NCBI RefSeq assembly: GCF_000018685.1
Contig: NC_010001.1
Coordinates: 80,001 to 144,000, forward strand
Reading direction: 5' to 3'
Source of the DNA: Lachnoclostridium phytofermentans ISDg
GTDB lineage: Bacteria > Bacillota > Clostridia > Lachnospirales > Lachnospiraceae
Length of the DNA: 64,000 nt
Shown here: positions 1-9,916 of the stretch, in pieces
How positions within the stretch are numbered: the stretch's first letter is position 1
How the letters are laid out: the number at the start of each line of letters is the position of its first letter
The notes under the pieces: model-generated
What the model was told of the DNA's origin: nothing
Databases searched by the model: none
The model's input: the letters and a program-made list of their open reading frames with translations, nothing else
Made by a program: the position numbers and the translations under genes

Positions 1-1226
<1,226 letters not shown>

Positions 1227-1252
1227 TAAAAGGTTTGTTTAAACTTTTTTAA

Positions 1253-1281
1253 TTGACAATGTCAAAATCATTTGTTACAAT
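1253..1281 (+). promoter_or_regulatory. Promoter of the tRNA-Asn/tRNA-Cys unit
   Basis: TTGACA at 1253-1258 and TACAAT at 1276-1281 are separated by 17 bp and lie just upstream of the first tRNA. This is close to the sigma-A consensus, so the tRNAs can be transcribed independently of the rRNA operon. Confidence 0.8.
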
Positions 1282-1291
1282 GTAGAAGTAT

Positions 1292-1363
1292 TCCTCGATA
1301 GCTCAATGGTAGAGCACACGGCTGTTAACCGTGGGGTTGTTGGTTCGAGCCCAACTCGGGGAG
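1292..1363 (+). tRNA. tRNA-Asn (anticodon GTT)
   Basis: A complete cloverleaf can be drawn. The 7-bp acceptor stem pairs TCCTCGA with TCGGGGA (one G-U pair), and the anticodon GTT lies at 1324-1326 in loop CTGTTAA. The T arm carries GGTTCGAGCC and the discriminator base is G. CCA is not encoded. The gene follows a strong promoter and precedes tRNA-Cys by 46 bp. Confidence 0.97.
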
Positions 1364-1409
1364 TTTTTTATTAGCATAATTTTGTGTTAATTAATATATA
1401 ATATAATAT

Positions 1410-1480
1410 GGCGACATAGCCAAGTGGTAAGGCATGGGTCTGCAACACCCTGATCATCAGTTCAAATCTGATTGTCGCCT
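1410..1480 (+). tRNA. tRNA-Cys (anticodon GCA)
   Basis: The acceptor stem GGCGACA pairs with TGTCGCC. The anticodon GCA is at 1442-1444, the T arm has GTTCAAATC, and the discriminator is T, as is usual for cysteine tRNAs. CCA is not encoded. It is probably cotranscribed with tRNA-Asn and ends at the hairpin terminator at 1487-1532. Confidence 0.97.
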
Positions 1481-1486
1481 CTCTTA

Positions 1487-1532
1487 GAAAAAGCTTCAAA
1501 CCTTGTAGAAACATAGGTTTGAGGCTTTTTTT
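1487..1532 (+). terminator. Intrinsic terminator of the tRNA unit
   Basis: AAGCTTCAAACCT pairs with AGGTTTGAGGCTT across a loop of about 12 nt and is followed by a run of seven T. It lies directly after tRNA-Cys. Confidence 0.9.
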
Positions 1533-1997
1533 CATTTATAATAAGCTAAAAGTAAATGAAGCGTGCTTTTTCTTTATTTGAAAATATCTTGAAATTATTA
1601 AAAACTTCTGCTGGATATGTATTTACTGTAGACGATTTAATTATATACAAACAAAACCAGATATATTGATATTATAATGATGTTCTTACTCATTATAGCA
1701 TTAGTAATTGAATTATTAGTTCATGTAAATATTAGAAGTTAAAAATAAAAAAATTAAGCGAAGATGGAGCTGAATATATTCAATGTTTAAATATGGTTGG
1801 CTTTGGATTTTAAATATTAGTACGGAAAAATAGAAATTACAAGTTTCTATCCATGTAAATTGAAAATCAACGCCCTTTCAGTTAATAGAAATTATTTAAT
1901 ATATGATTGTAAATAAATGTATATATGATATAATTTATTATAATTATGAATATTCTTTAGAATTATTATATAAAATTTAATAGAAATGGAGTAAAGA
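1533..1997. other. AT-rich intergenic region with decayed duplicate
   Basis: No gene is supported here. Bases 1701-1740 closely resemble 7253-7290, upstream of the intact zinc-ribbon gene at 7449; the shared core is TTAGTTCA-[TC]-GTAAATATTA. Bases around 1559-1575 resemble one arm of the dispersed hairpin repeat seen at 10891 and elsewhere. The rest is very AT-rich. Confidence 0.5.
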
Positions 1998-2324
1998 ATG
2001 ATAAAAAAGCAAATTGTTTATACTATAATTTTTTTGGTAGTACTATTTACTTCAGGATGTGAAAAAAAACAAGATTATTTAAATGGAACTGTTTCAGAAG
2101 TTTTCGATACGTATATTATAGTAACTCCAAAAGATGATGAATTATTAAAAGAGAAAGCGGAAAAAATTGTAGTAACTAAAACTATAGCTCTAGCAACGGG
2201 ATTTCCAGATTTAGATGTTGGGGACGAAATTAGAGTAGTATATTCTGGAATAAAAAAAGAAGATGATTTAATGATTTTAGATAGTGTATTTGCTGTATAT
2301 AAATCTAATGAATTAAAATACTAA
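1998..2324 (+). CDS. Small putative lipoprotein
   Basis: This 108-residue protein starts MIKKQ, has a hydrophobic segment at about residues 7-19 and then the lipobox TSGC with Cys21, so it should be lipid-modified by Lgt and anchored outside the membrane. The mature part is a short, charged domain with alternating strands, similar in length and style to the DUF3221/YobA-like lipoproteins; that assignment is tentative. GGAG lies a few bases upstream of the ATG. Its last 20 bp overlap the convergent gene at 2305-2850. The sequence is AT-rich compared with the operons further right. Confidence 0.75.
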   Translation: MIKKQIVYTIIFLVVLFTSGCEKKQDYLNGTVSEVFDTYIIVTPKDDELLKEKAEKIVVTKTIALATGFPDLDVGDEIRVVYSGIKKEDDLMILDSVFAVYKSNELKY

Positions 2325-2850
2325 TATAAATGGCTATACCACGTATAGTATTACTTTTATTTTGTAAGTTATAGTGAGTAGAAGGGGAGATTGAACGCAT
2401 CGATAAGTTAGAATTAAGATCCATTGCTATTTCTGAGAAAGTAGTGTTATCAATGGGGTTACCAGTAGGAATCTCTATGTACATATCATTTTGCTTTTGA
2501 TAATAGCTTAATGCACCTAAATAATAAAGGTCATTTTGATCATTGATGTACTTATTGCTTTCCGTTGTCGAGTATTCATGGATGATGTCTAATTTCTTAT
2601 CATAAATTAAATAACCTCCAGTTAAAAAAGGCAGATAAAAATAACGCTCAGAATTATCATAATCTTTAAGTGATAGTACCGCAGAAAAATCACCTGTTTC
2701 ATTTAAATTTTCTAATAGTGATAGTATAGCTTTGTTTTTCATTAATGAGTATCTATCAGTTTCTGCAGCTAGGGTTGTAATGCTATTAAATAATCCGGCT
2801 AATAAAGTACAAGATATAAGTATGCTTAATATTCTCTTTTTTATATTCAT
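2305..2850 (-). CDS. Secreted protein of unknown function, possibly truncated
   Basis: The 181-residue product has a clear signal peptide (MNIKKRILSILISCTLLAGL, cleavage near residue 29) and an exported N-terminal domain of the kind found as a prodomain in larger clostridial secreted proteins with a C39-like C-terminal peptidase domain. No catalytic domain is present. The protein ends in the unusual tail IYISILIH, which reads like out-of-frame sequence, so truncation is suspected but not proved. AGGAG precedes the ATG. It is convergent with, and overlaps, the lipoprotein gene at 1998-2324. Together the two genes sit between the split halves of a decayed duplicate of the zinc-ribbon locus. Confidence 0.6.
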   Translation of the reverse strand: MNIKKRILSILISCTLLAGLFNSITTLAAETDRYSLMKNKAILSLLENLNETGDFSAVLSLKDYDNSERYFYLPFLTGGYLIYDKKLDIIHEYSTTESNKYINDQNDLYYLGALSYYQKQNDMYIEIPTGNPIDNTTFSEIAMDLNSNLSMRSISPSTHYNLQNKSNTIRGIAIYISILIH

Positions 2851-2981
2851 AAATTCATCTCCTTATTATTTATATTTGTTTGGTAGTTTATACAGTGCTC
2901 AAGGGTATCACCCACTTCCTGTAGAAAAATGTAAATATATACAATATCATTATATTGGAATCTGACATTTATCTTAAGTAA

Positions 2982-3113
2982 AAATTTGAAAAATATTATA
3001 AGCCTGAGCATCATGAAAATTTTACAGGAGCATTTTATTTCCCAAATTGCGATTTTGTTTGTGAATTAACAAAGGAAGAATTTGAACAGATAAGTGTATT
3101 AATTGAGGAATGA
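2982..3113 (+). pseudogene. Decayed, 5'-truncated copy of the zinc-ribbon gene at 7449
   Basis: The frame read from 2982 to the TGA at 3111-3113 encodes a tail nearly identical to the intact 52-residue protein at 7449-7607, sharing CDFV and ELTKEEF and ending LIEE. There is no start codon and the first CxxC pair is missing. The second CxxC has become FxxC, so zinc binding is lost. Homology continues into the 3' flank, where a weakened version of the terminator stem (CATCTTACTAT) follows. Confidence 0.7.
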
Positions 3114-3518
3114 TAATTAATATTTTATACTTATATTTAAAACATCATCTTACTATAATAGTTAAATAGTAGCTCTGTTTTAGTATTTGGATGTGGCTCC
3201 TCTGGAACCTACTAGATACAGGGCTATCTTTAATTTCAATTCTTGGGTTAAGATTGTTATCAATCATACTCCATTACTGAATAGAACAATAATTATATTT
3301 GGGGCCTATAACATATATTTCTGAGCATGCAAAATAAACCTCATGCTATTAATTGAAGGTATTTGGTTTATGGTGGTATATTTCGGTAGATTTCATATTA
3401 GTTGCTTCCTTTTTTATTGAAACCAGCACTTCCACAATCTGATAGATATCCCATAAATAGTATAGTATTTTCCAAATAGTCCATACTAAAGTTAAAATAA
3501 TTTTGACGAGGATCAAAG
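3114..3518. other. Intergenic region before the molybdenum hydroxylase operon
   Basis: About 400 bp without a supportable gene, promoter of good consensus or riboswitch. The first 50 bp are the eroded terminator of the zinc-ribbon duplicate. Confidence 0.4.
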
Positions 3519-5855
3519 ATGAGAACAACCATTGACGAAAATATACACCGAAAAGAGGCTTGGGATAAAGTTACTGGAAAGGCACAATATACAGATGATA
3601 AACCTGTTACCGGTTATCTCCATGCCAGGATTTTAACCTCGCCTTATGCTCATGCAAAGATAAAATTCATTGACTATTCAAAAGCCATCCAGTTACAAGG
3701 TGTAAAAGCAATTATTACAGGCAGTGATTTTCCCGTATTAAGCGGAGTTCTTATAGAAGATAGACCCCCTCTTGCAAAAGATGTAGTAAGGTATGCAGGA
3801 GAAGCGATTGCTGTAGTTGCAGCTACGACAGAAGCCATTGCATTAAAAGCAGTCAGAATGATAGAAGTTGAATATGAAGTCCTAGAAGCTGTTTTTTCGC
3901 CTATGGAAGCATTAAAAAAGGATGCACCTTTGCTTCACCCAAACCTTGGTTACTATAAAAAAAAGATGGCGGATATACATCCTGTGGATCAAAGTAATAT
4001 TGCATCCAAATTCCAGGTTAGGAAAGGGGATACAAAAGAAGGATTTGCAGAAAGTGACATTATCATTGAGAGAAGCTATAAACTTCCGCCTTCTGATCAT
4101 CTAGCTATGGAAGTCAGGGCGGTAAGAGCCGAAATATCAGCGGATGGAAAAGTAAAAATTGAGACCTCCTCCCAAGCACCTTATACTGTTATAAAGCAAA
4201 TATCAACTTGTTTTCAGATACCGGCAGGAAATATAGAAGTGCAAGTTCCCTTCGTAGGAGGTGCTTTTGGAGGAAAGGCACCTGTGACTCTAGAGTTTCT
4301 GGCATACATGATTTGTGTGAAAGTAAATGGAGCCCCTGTCCGTCTGACAGTACCAAGAGAAGAGGATATGACAACAGCCCCTTGCCGACTAGGGCTGGAA
4401 GCTGATTTAAAAATCGGTGCAAAATCAGATGGGACTATAACAGCAGCCAGATTCGTTTTTTATCTGGATACAGGGGCCTATGCTGATATTGGGCCTTATA
4501 TGGCTAAATCCATAGTAGCAGACTGTACCGGTCCTTATAGAATAGAAAATCTATCGTGCGATTCCTACTGCATTTATACCAATCATACCTATTCCACTTC
4601 TTATCGAGGTTTTGGTCATTTGTGTTATACATTCTGTGTTGAGAGAGCAATGGATGATCTCGCCAAACGATGCGGAATTGATCCGCTTGAATTTAGAAAA
4701 ATTAATGCTATTAAGCCAGGGGATTTAACGCCCACCCAGGTTGTCAGCACTTATAGCAATACAGGAAATACGGAGCTTTGCCTTAAAAAATTAAAAAAGC
4801 TAATCCACTGGAATGGAGAAAGTGTAAAGAAAATTGATGAAAATACAGTATCAGCAACGGGAATTTCCTGTCTATGGAAAGCAGCCGATACTCGTACAAA
4901 CGCTATATCTGGTTCTATAATTACCTTCAATTATGATGGAAGCTTAAACTTAAACACAGGTGTTGTGGAAATGGGAAGTGGCGGTCAGACTTACCTAGCC
5001 CAGATTCTTGCAGATAAGCTTAAAATGGATGTAAAAGATATTCATGTAAGCCTTTCCGTTAATACAAGATTGAATCCGGAACATTATAAAACGGTTGCAA
5101 GTATGACCAATTACATGGCAGGCAACGCAGTGATGAAAGCGGCTGATGATGTAATAGAGCAATTAAAAGCCATGGGATCACAGATTTATTCCTGTAACCC
5201 GGGAGAAATCGAAGTTGCTGAAAGTAAGGTTTTTAAAAAAGCTCAACCGGACGATTATACTTTATTTAAAGATATTGTTTTAGGTTATAAGGCTAAAAAC
5301 GGGGCATCCATTGGAGAACCGGTAATTGCAAAAGGTGGATTTATGTTAAAAGGTTTGTCCTTGTTAGACCCCAATACAGGAAAAGGAAAGACAGGGCCCG
5401 CTTGGACAGTAGGTGCACAGGCAGTTGAAATTGAGTTTAATCTGACGGATTTCACATATAAAATAATCAAAGCAACGACTGTCATGGATGTAGGGAAAGT
5501 TATAAATCCCAATGGAATGAAAGAAATGATATATGGCGGTATGGCTATGGGGTTAAGTATGTCCAGTAGAGAAGTTTATCATTATAATAAAGAAGGAAGA
5601 GTAAAGACTCCTAATTTACGAACCTATAAGCTTTTGCATATAGGCCAGGATCCGAAGTTTAAGGTGGAATTTGTAGAAACACCACAGGATGATTCCCCTT
5701 TTGGCTCCCGAAGTATTTCAGAACATGGTATTATAGGGATTCCGGCAGCACTTGGAAATGCATTGGCAGCTGCATCTGGAGTCTCTATTGATGAACTTCC
5801 TATGACACCGGAATATCTGTGGAGAAGGAGGAAGTTGAGCCATGATAGCAAATGA
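3519..5855 (+). CDS. Xanthine dehydrogenase-family molybdopterin-binding subunit
   Basis: This 778-residue large subunit of a molybdenum hydroxylase would oxidise a heterocycle or aldehyde by hydroxylation with water. It has the N-terminal a/b hammerhead domain (about 18-125) and then the Mo-cofactor domains, with GGAFGGK near 247, YRGFGH near 361, EMGSGGQT near 484 and SRSISEHG near 730. The last of these should hold the catalytic glutamate. The next two genes overlap it and encode the FAD and 2Fe-2S subunits, giving a complete three-subunit enzyme of the CoxLMS/XdhABC type. The substrate cannot be read from sequence; purines or nicotinate-like compounds are plausible. No cofactor-insertion gene is adjacent. 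The Shine-Dalgarno sequence is weak (CGAGG). Confidence 0.9.
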   Translation: MRTTIDENIHRKEAWDKVTGKAQYTDDKPVTGYLHARILTSPYAHAKIKFIDYSKAIQLQGVKAIITGSDFPVLSGVLIEDRPPLAKDVVRYAGEAIAVVAATTEAIALKAVRMIEVEYEVLEAVFSPMEALKKDAPLLHPNLGYYKKKMADIHPVDQSNIASKFQVRKGDTKEGFAESDIIIERSYKLPPSDHLAMEVRAVRAEISADGKVKIETSSQAPYTVIKQISTCFQIPAGNIEVQVPFVGGAFGGKAPVTLEFLAYMICVKVNGAPVRLTVPREEDMTTAPCRLGLEADLKIGAKSDGTITAARFVFYLDTGAYADIGPYMAKSIVADCTGPYRIENLSCDSYCIYTNHTYSTSYRGFGHLCYTFCVERAMDDLAKRCGIDPLEFRKINAIKPGDLTPTQVVSTYSNTGNTELCLKKLKKLIHWNGESVKKIDENTVSATGISCLWKAADTRTNAISGSIITFNYDGSLNLNTGVVEMGSGGQTYLAQILADKLKMDVKDIHVSLSVNTRLNPEHYKTVASMTNYMAGNAVMKAADDVIEQLKAMGSQIYSCNPGEIEVAESKVFKKAQPDDYTLFKDIVLGYKAKNGASIGEPVIAKGGFMLKGLSLLDPNTGKGKTGPAWTVGAQAVEIEFNLTDFTYKIIKATTVMDVGKVINPNGMKEMIYGGMAMGLSMSSREVYHYNKEGRVKTPNLRTYKLLHIGQDPKFKVEFVETPQDDSPFGSRSISEHGIIGIPAALGNALAAASGVSIDELPMTPEYLWRRRKLSHDSK

Positions 5856-6678
5856 TTTTATTTACTGTAAGCCTGAAAACAGAATAGAAGCAATAAAAGC
5901 CTATAAAACCTTAAGCAAAGAGAAGAAGGTATTTTACTATGGTGGAGGCAGCGAGATTATAACAATGGCTAGAGCTGGAAGTCGTATGCCGGATGCAGTC
6001 ATTGATTTAAAAGGAATAAAAGAATGTAATCAATTAGAACTAACAGATGAAAATTTAGTAATAGGTGGAGCGGTATCATTAAATGCAATCGAAGAATCAG
6101 GATTATTTCCGCTCCTTGGCACAACAGGTTCCCGTATTGCAGATCATACCAATCAGTGCAGGATTACGCTGGGAGGAAATATCAGCGGAACAATTATCTA
6201 CAAGGAAACGGTTTTACCATTACTGCTTACTGATGCCAGAATAATCCTCTATGGGCCACGGGGTTTTCGGAGGATAACGTTTAAAAATGCGTTTGATCAA
6301 GAAATCAAATTGAGAAACGGTGAGTTCATTTATCAGATTAAGATCAAAAAAGAAATGCTTTCTTTGCCTTTCACCCATGTAAAAAAGACTGCAATAGAAA
6401 AAATAGATTATCCATTGGTAACGGTCTGCAGCATTACCTATGAGAATCGTTTAAGATTTGCTATTTCTGGTCTTTGTCCTTTTCCCTTTCGGAGTTTAGA
6501 AATAGAGAAAATTTTAAATAACGAACAGCTATCATTAGAAGAAAAGCTTAAAAAAACACATGGTATTTTACCGGAATCACCAATCACAGATTATGAAGGT
6601 ACCGGAGAATACAGGCTTTTTGTATTTGATAATATTATTAAATCTATTTTAGAAAGGCGAAATGATGAAGTATTATGA
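5842..6678 (+). CDS. Xanthine dehydrogenase-family FAD-binding subunit
   Basis: The 278-residue medium subunit carries FAD and passes electrons from the 2Fe-2S clusters to NAD or another acceptor. The PCMH-type motif YGGGSEI near residue 33 and IDLKGI near 54 fit the FAD-binding fold, and GGNISGT near 115 is the second flavin-contact region. AAGGAGGAA at 5826-5834 precedes the start, which overlaps the end of the large-subunit gene by 14 bp, implying translational coupling. It overlaps the following Fe-S subunit gene by 17 bp. Confidence 0.9.
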   Translation: MIANDFIYCKPENRIEAIKAYKTLSKEKKVFYYGGGSEIITMARAGSRMPDAVIDLKGIKECNQLELTDENLVIGGAVSLNAIEESGLFPLLGTTGSRIADHTNQCRITLGGNISGTIIYKETVLPLLLTDARIILYGPRGFRRITFKNAFDQEIKLRNGEFIYQIKIKKEMLSLPFTHVKKTAIEKIDYPLVTVCSITYENRLRFAISGLCPFPFRSLEIEKILNNEQLSLEEKLKKTHGILPESPITDYEGTGEYRLFVFDNIIKSILERRNDEVL

Positions 6679-7135
6679 AAATGATTGCGTGATCGAACTT
6701 GATGTGAATAATGAGATAAGAAAAGCAGCAATTCGTCCTTCTGATGTCTTATTGGATGTATTAAGAGAGCAATTAGGACTGACAGGTGCTAAGCCAGGAT
6801 GCAAAAATGGTGACTGTGGCACCTGTACTGTACTAATGGATGGATTGCCTGCTAAATCCTGTCTGGTTTTAGCTATAGAGGCTGTGGGACACAAAATTTT
6901 AACTGTGGAAGGACTTGGAGGACATGCACCTATACAGGAAGCATTTGTTCAATATAATGCTTTTCAATGCGGTTACTGCACTTCTGGATTTTTAATGGTT
7001 TGCCATGCCCTATCTGAGAAGAAACCAGGTGCAGATGAATTTGAGATGGAAAAATGGCTTCAGTCCAATATCTGCAGATGCACCAGTTATCAGGAAATAA
7101 GAGAAGCTGTGAAGAGTGTATTAAAGCAAGTTTAA
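6662..7135 (+). CDS. Xanthine dehydrogenase-family 2Fe-2S subunit
   Basis: This 157-residue small subunit has the two cluster motifs of the CoxS/XdhC family. CKNGDCGTC near 47-55, with a further Cys near 67, forms the plant-ferredoxin-type cluster; CGYC near 103 and CRC near 139 form the second, helical cluster. Its length is normal for the family. It is the last gene of the operon and is followed by a weak hairpin (ATAGCTA/TAGCTAT near 7150-7170) and a T-rich tract. Together with the two upstream genes it completes a molybdenum hydroxylase with electron flow Mo to Fe-S to FAD. Confidence 0.93.
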   Translation: MMKYYENDCVIELDVNNEIRKAAIRPSDVLLDVLREQLGLTGAKPGCKNGDCGTCTVLMDGLPAKSCLVLAIEAVGHKILTVEGLGGHAPIQEAFVQYNAFQCGYCTSGFLMVCHALSEKKPGADEFEMEKWLQSNICRCTSYQEIREAVKSVLKQV

Positions 7136-7448
7136 AGGTGGGGTTATAAAATAGCTAATTCGTAGCTATTGATTAGATTTTTTGCTCTATTGTATTATTA
7201 AAACACAGCTTTCAGATTCCGTTCATTGAGGTATGTATTAGTGTATGTTCCCTTAGTAATTCAAATTTTAGTTCACGTAAATATTAAGAGCTTAAAGAAG
7301 AATTTTAAATAAGTGGTGACTGAATACATTTCTAAAAATCGAAAGGATATATTTACTTGTTGTACTAAGCGCTCATATACGATATGATAGCAAACGTAGT
7401 TTGTTTTCCCTAAAGGGGAATGTAATTGATATTTGAGGAGGAAGTACA

Positions 7449-7607
7449 TTGTTAAATATTCCAGGAACATGTGTTAAGTGTGGCAATCATATAGAGCTTG
7501 AACGTCATGATAATCTTGCAGGAGCAGCTTACTGCCCAAGTTGTGATTTTGTATTAGAGCTAACAAAGGAAGAATTTGATCAGGTTAGTTTATTAATTGA
7601 GGAATAG
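7449..7607 (+). CDS. 52-residue zinc-ribbon-like protein
   Basis: A small gene with a TTG start, preceded by GAGGAGGAAG at 7434-7443, a very strong ribosome-binding site. The product has CVKC near residue 8 and CPSC near 33, a two-knuckle arrangement typical of treble-clef or zinc-ribbon proteins, then an acidic helix ending LLIEE. The ribosome-binding site, the strong terminator at 7643-7685 and a conserved decayed paralogue at 2982-3113 all support a real gene. Its function is unknown; binding of nucleic acid or a protein partner is possible. Confidence 0.8.
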   Translation: MLNIPGTCVKCGNHIELERHDNLAGAAYCPSCDFVLELTKEEFDQVSLLIEE

Positions 7608-7642
7608 TAGTTAAAGCATTTAACACTTATATTATTAAAACA

Positions 7643-7685
7643 GAAAGCCATCTTACTATATATAAAAATAGTAAGGTGGCTTTTA
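7643..7685 (+). terminator. Terminator of the zinc-ribbon gene
   Basis: AGCCATCTTACTAT pairs with ATAGTAAGGTGGCT around an A-rich loop and is followed by TTTT. It lies 36 bp after the stop codon. Confidence 0.85.
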
Positions 7686-7738
7686 ATCAGTGAATTAAAA
7701 CATTGGTATTAAAAAAGTCTACATAAATGTACAACAGA

Positions 7739-8626
7739 TTAGAGAGTTTCGTCTTTCGACTTTTCCTCATCTTCCGTTAGTGAATAAGAATCCAATTCTT
7801 CCGAATTATTTGTTATATTTGTCTGATCCTCTGTTACATTAGCCACCATTTCATCTGAATCATTCAGTACTTCTTTTTTTGCAGTAAGACTAAGAACTAC
7901 AAAGAAAACAATACCTATGATTAGTAAAAAGATAGAGATAAATTGTGAGGTTGAAAATCGTCCAACATTACCGCGAACTAAGTCTCCACGGAAATATTCT
8001 AGTACGAATCTTCCGATGCTATAACATATTAAGTAAAGAGCAGCAACTTGTCCATTCGCCTTTTTACGTTTTGCATAAAACAATAGTAAAAAGCAGTGGA
8101 GGAAATCCATACCACTTGAAATTAACTGGGTTGGTACTAAACGTATACCATTTGGTGCGTATTCCGAGTTATGAAAAACAATTCCAAGAGCACAATTTGT
8201 TTCAACGCCATAACAACAACCAGAGAGAAAACACCCAATACGGCCAAAGCCTTGTGCTAATGCAATCGATGGCATTGCAAGATCAAAATATGTTAAGAAA
8301 TTTAGTTTGTGCTTTATACAGAATAGAAAACCAGCAAAGATACCACCAATAATACCACCATATACAACAAATCCATCGGTCACTTTCCAAAGTATACTAG
8401 GATCATTTATGATTTCAGGTATTTGTGTTATGTAATATAAGAGTTTAGCTCCAAGAAGTCCGCCAGTAGCACACCAGATAACAAGAGAGAAAACTTTCTC
8501 GTGTTCTAGTTTTAATTTTTTTGCTCGGTATTCCGTAAGAGAATATGCTGATAAGATAGCAATCGCAATCATTAGACCATAACCATATACTTTAATTGGA
8601 CCAATTGCTATTAATTCATTTTTCAT
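7739..8626 (-). CDS. lgt: Prolipoprotein diacylglyceryl transferase
   Basis: This 295-residue membrane enzyme transfers a diacylglyceryl group from phosphatidylglycerol to the lipobox cysteine of prolipoproteins. It has about seven hydrophobic segments and the family signature region GRIGCFLSGCCYG near residues 129-141, in the variant with extra cysteines common in Firmicutes. Downstream, YSIGRFVLEYFRGD near 203 is also characteristic. The last 45 residues form an acidic, Asn/Glu-rich cytoplasmic tail that most Lgt proteins lack. AAAGGAT precedes the ATG. The gene is monocistronic, with a good promoter at 8687-8715. The lipoprotein at 1998 would be one of many clients. Confidence 0.93.
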   Translation of the reverse strand: MKNELIAIGPIKVYGYGLMIAIAILSAYSLTEYRAKKLKLEHEKVFSLVIWCATGGLLGAKLLYYITQIPEIINDPSILWKVTDGFVVYGGIIGGIFAGFLFCIKHKLNFLTYFDLAMPSIALAQGFGRIGCFLSGCCYGVETNCALGIVFHNSEYAPNGIRLVPTQLISSGMDFLHCFLLLFYAKRKKANGQVAALYLICYSIGRFVLEYFRGDLVRGNVGRFSTSQFISIFLLIIGIVFFVVLSLTAKKEVLNDSDEMVANVTEDQTNITNNSEELDSYSLTEDEEKSKDETL

Positions 8627-8686
8627 AGGTTCATCCTTTCTTTTTATATGTCATCCATTCATATTTCTTCAATGTCTTATGTTGAC

Positions 8687-8715
8687 ATTATATAGCAAGG
8701 ATTCCTAAGGTGCAA
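8687..8715 (-). promoter_or_regulatory. lgt promoter
   Basis: Read on the minus strand, TTGCAC (8715-8710) and TATAAT (8692-8687) are separated by 17 bp, about 60 bp upstream of the lgt start codon. Confidence 0.75.
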
Positions 8716-9107
8716 TATATAGGTGAACTTATTATTTGATAGGGCGAAATCTATTATAGGAAACTTGCTAATAATTAACGAATGTAATCCATTCATTAGT
8801 GAACTTTTATAGGTAAAAAGCGTAATTCAATACTTGTTCTATCAAAGAGAAACATTTTAATATGACAAAGGACTTGTGGCTAGAGTGGGGATTGATGGAT
8901 AGGAAGTCTGAACTTCTAAAAGGATCAGCCAACCAGAGGGAAAAGAACTAGTAGAAACAGTGAGGAATATAGACAGGATTACCAGTATGTGATAGAATAC
9001 AGGCGTAGAAACCACCTTTGGACCATTGTGGCTCGAAGTAAGATGTTGACCTTTGGTAAATAAGGTGTAACACGACAAATCAGAAATTTTAAATACTCTT
9101 TGGTAAG
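8716..9107. other. Intergenic region between lgt and the PHP gene
   Basis: About 390 bp of mixed base composition, less AT-rich than other gaps. No gene with a ribosome-binding site, no tRNA and no recognised riboswitch is seen. The short open frames on the minus strand here have no coding character. Confidence 0.4.
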
Positions 9108-9121
9108 ATAGGGGGATTCCA

Positions 9122-9832
9122 ATGGATAAATTAGTTGCGGATATTCATACACATACAATAGCAAGCGGACATGCATATGGAACAATCCGTGAAATGGCAC
9201 AGGCTGCTGCTGAAAAGCATCTTCGGATTTTAGGAATCAGTGAGCATGCTCCCGGAATTCCGGGAACCGTTGATCCGTTTTACTTTCGCAATCTTGAAAT
9301 AGTACCGAGAGATTTATACGGTGTTCATATTATTCATGGCTGTGAAATCAATGTGCTGAATGATGGTACTCTGTCTTTGCAACAGGAATACATTGACATG
9401 CTGGATTACGCTATTGTTGGAATCCATTGCCAGTGCTATGAAGATCAAGGCCGGGAAAAAAATACGGAAAACCTGATTAAATGCATGCAGAATGAGAAAG
9501 TGCATTTTATCTCCCATCCAGATGATGATCATACGCCATTGAACTATAAAGAACTTGTACAGGCCGCAAAAGAAACGCATGTGGCACTGGAGGTTAACAA
9601 TAGTTCATTGATTAAGAAAGATAGACGGTTAAATTGTATTGAAAACTATAAAACCATGCTTCATTACTGTAAGCAGTATCACGTACCAATAATAATTAGT
9701 TCAGATGCTCATGATCCAAGTTATGTAGGAAGATTCAATCTCGCCGTAGACCTTATTGAATCGCAAAATTTCAATAAGGATTTGGTGTTAAATGTTGATT
9801 CAAAAAAATTAATAAGCTTTATCTATGACTAA
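9122..9832 (+). CDS. PHP-domain phosphatase, YcdX-like
   Basis: This 236-residue protein is a single PHP domain (polymerase and histidinol phosphatase fold) of the YcdX type, a trinuclear-metal phosphoesterase. The metal-ligand motifs appear in order: DIHTHT at residue 6, SEHAPG near 40, GCEIN near 74, HCQ near 99, SHPDDDH near 129 and SDAHD near 197. The length is that of the stand-alone phosphatase, not of HisJ or DNA polymerase. GGGGG at 9113-9117 precedes the ATG by a few bases. It is monocistronic; its substrate is unknown. A partial copy of the hairpin found at 10847 begins at its stop codon. Confidence 0.85.
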   Translation: MDKLVADIHTHTIASGHAYGTIREMAQAAAEKHLRILGISEHAPGIPGTVDPFYFRNLEIVPRDLYGVHIIHGCEINVLNDGTLSLQQEYIDMLDYAIVGIHCQCYEDQGREKNTENLIKCMQNEKVHFISHPDDDHTPLNYKELVQAAKETHVALEVNNSSLIKKDRRLNCIENYKTMLHYCKQYHVPIIISSDAHDPSYVGRFNLAVDLIESQNFNKDLVLNVDSKKLISFIYD

Positions 9833-9860
9833 AACAGTGAGGCATAGGAATAACGAATCA
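9831..9860 (+). repeat. Partial copy of the GTGAGGCATAGGAA element
   Basis: AAAACAGTGAGGCATAGGAA followed by a matching 10 bp repeats nearly identically at 10843-10870, where the full hairpin is present. Here the right arm has been lost. Confidence 0.6.
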
Positions 9861-9916
9861 CAGCCCGTAAATGGTTAATTTACTTGTTAGGAACTTATTC
9901 TACAAGAAGAAATGTA

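Noticed and set aside
8857..9200. Minus-strand frames of 73 codons upstream of the PHP gene
   Set aside because: They overlap each other and the PHP gene start, lack ribosome-binding sites and show no recognisable protein features.
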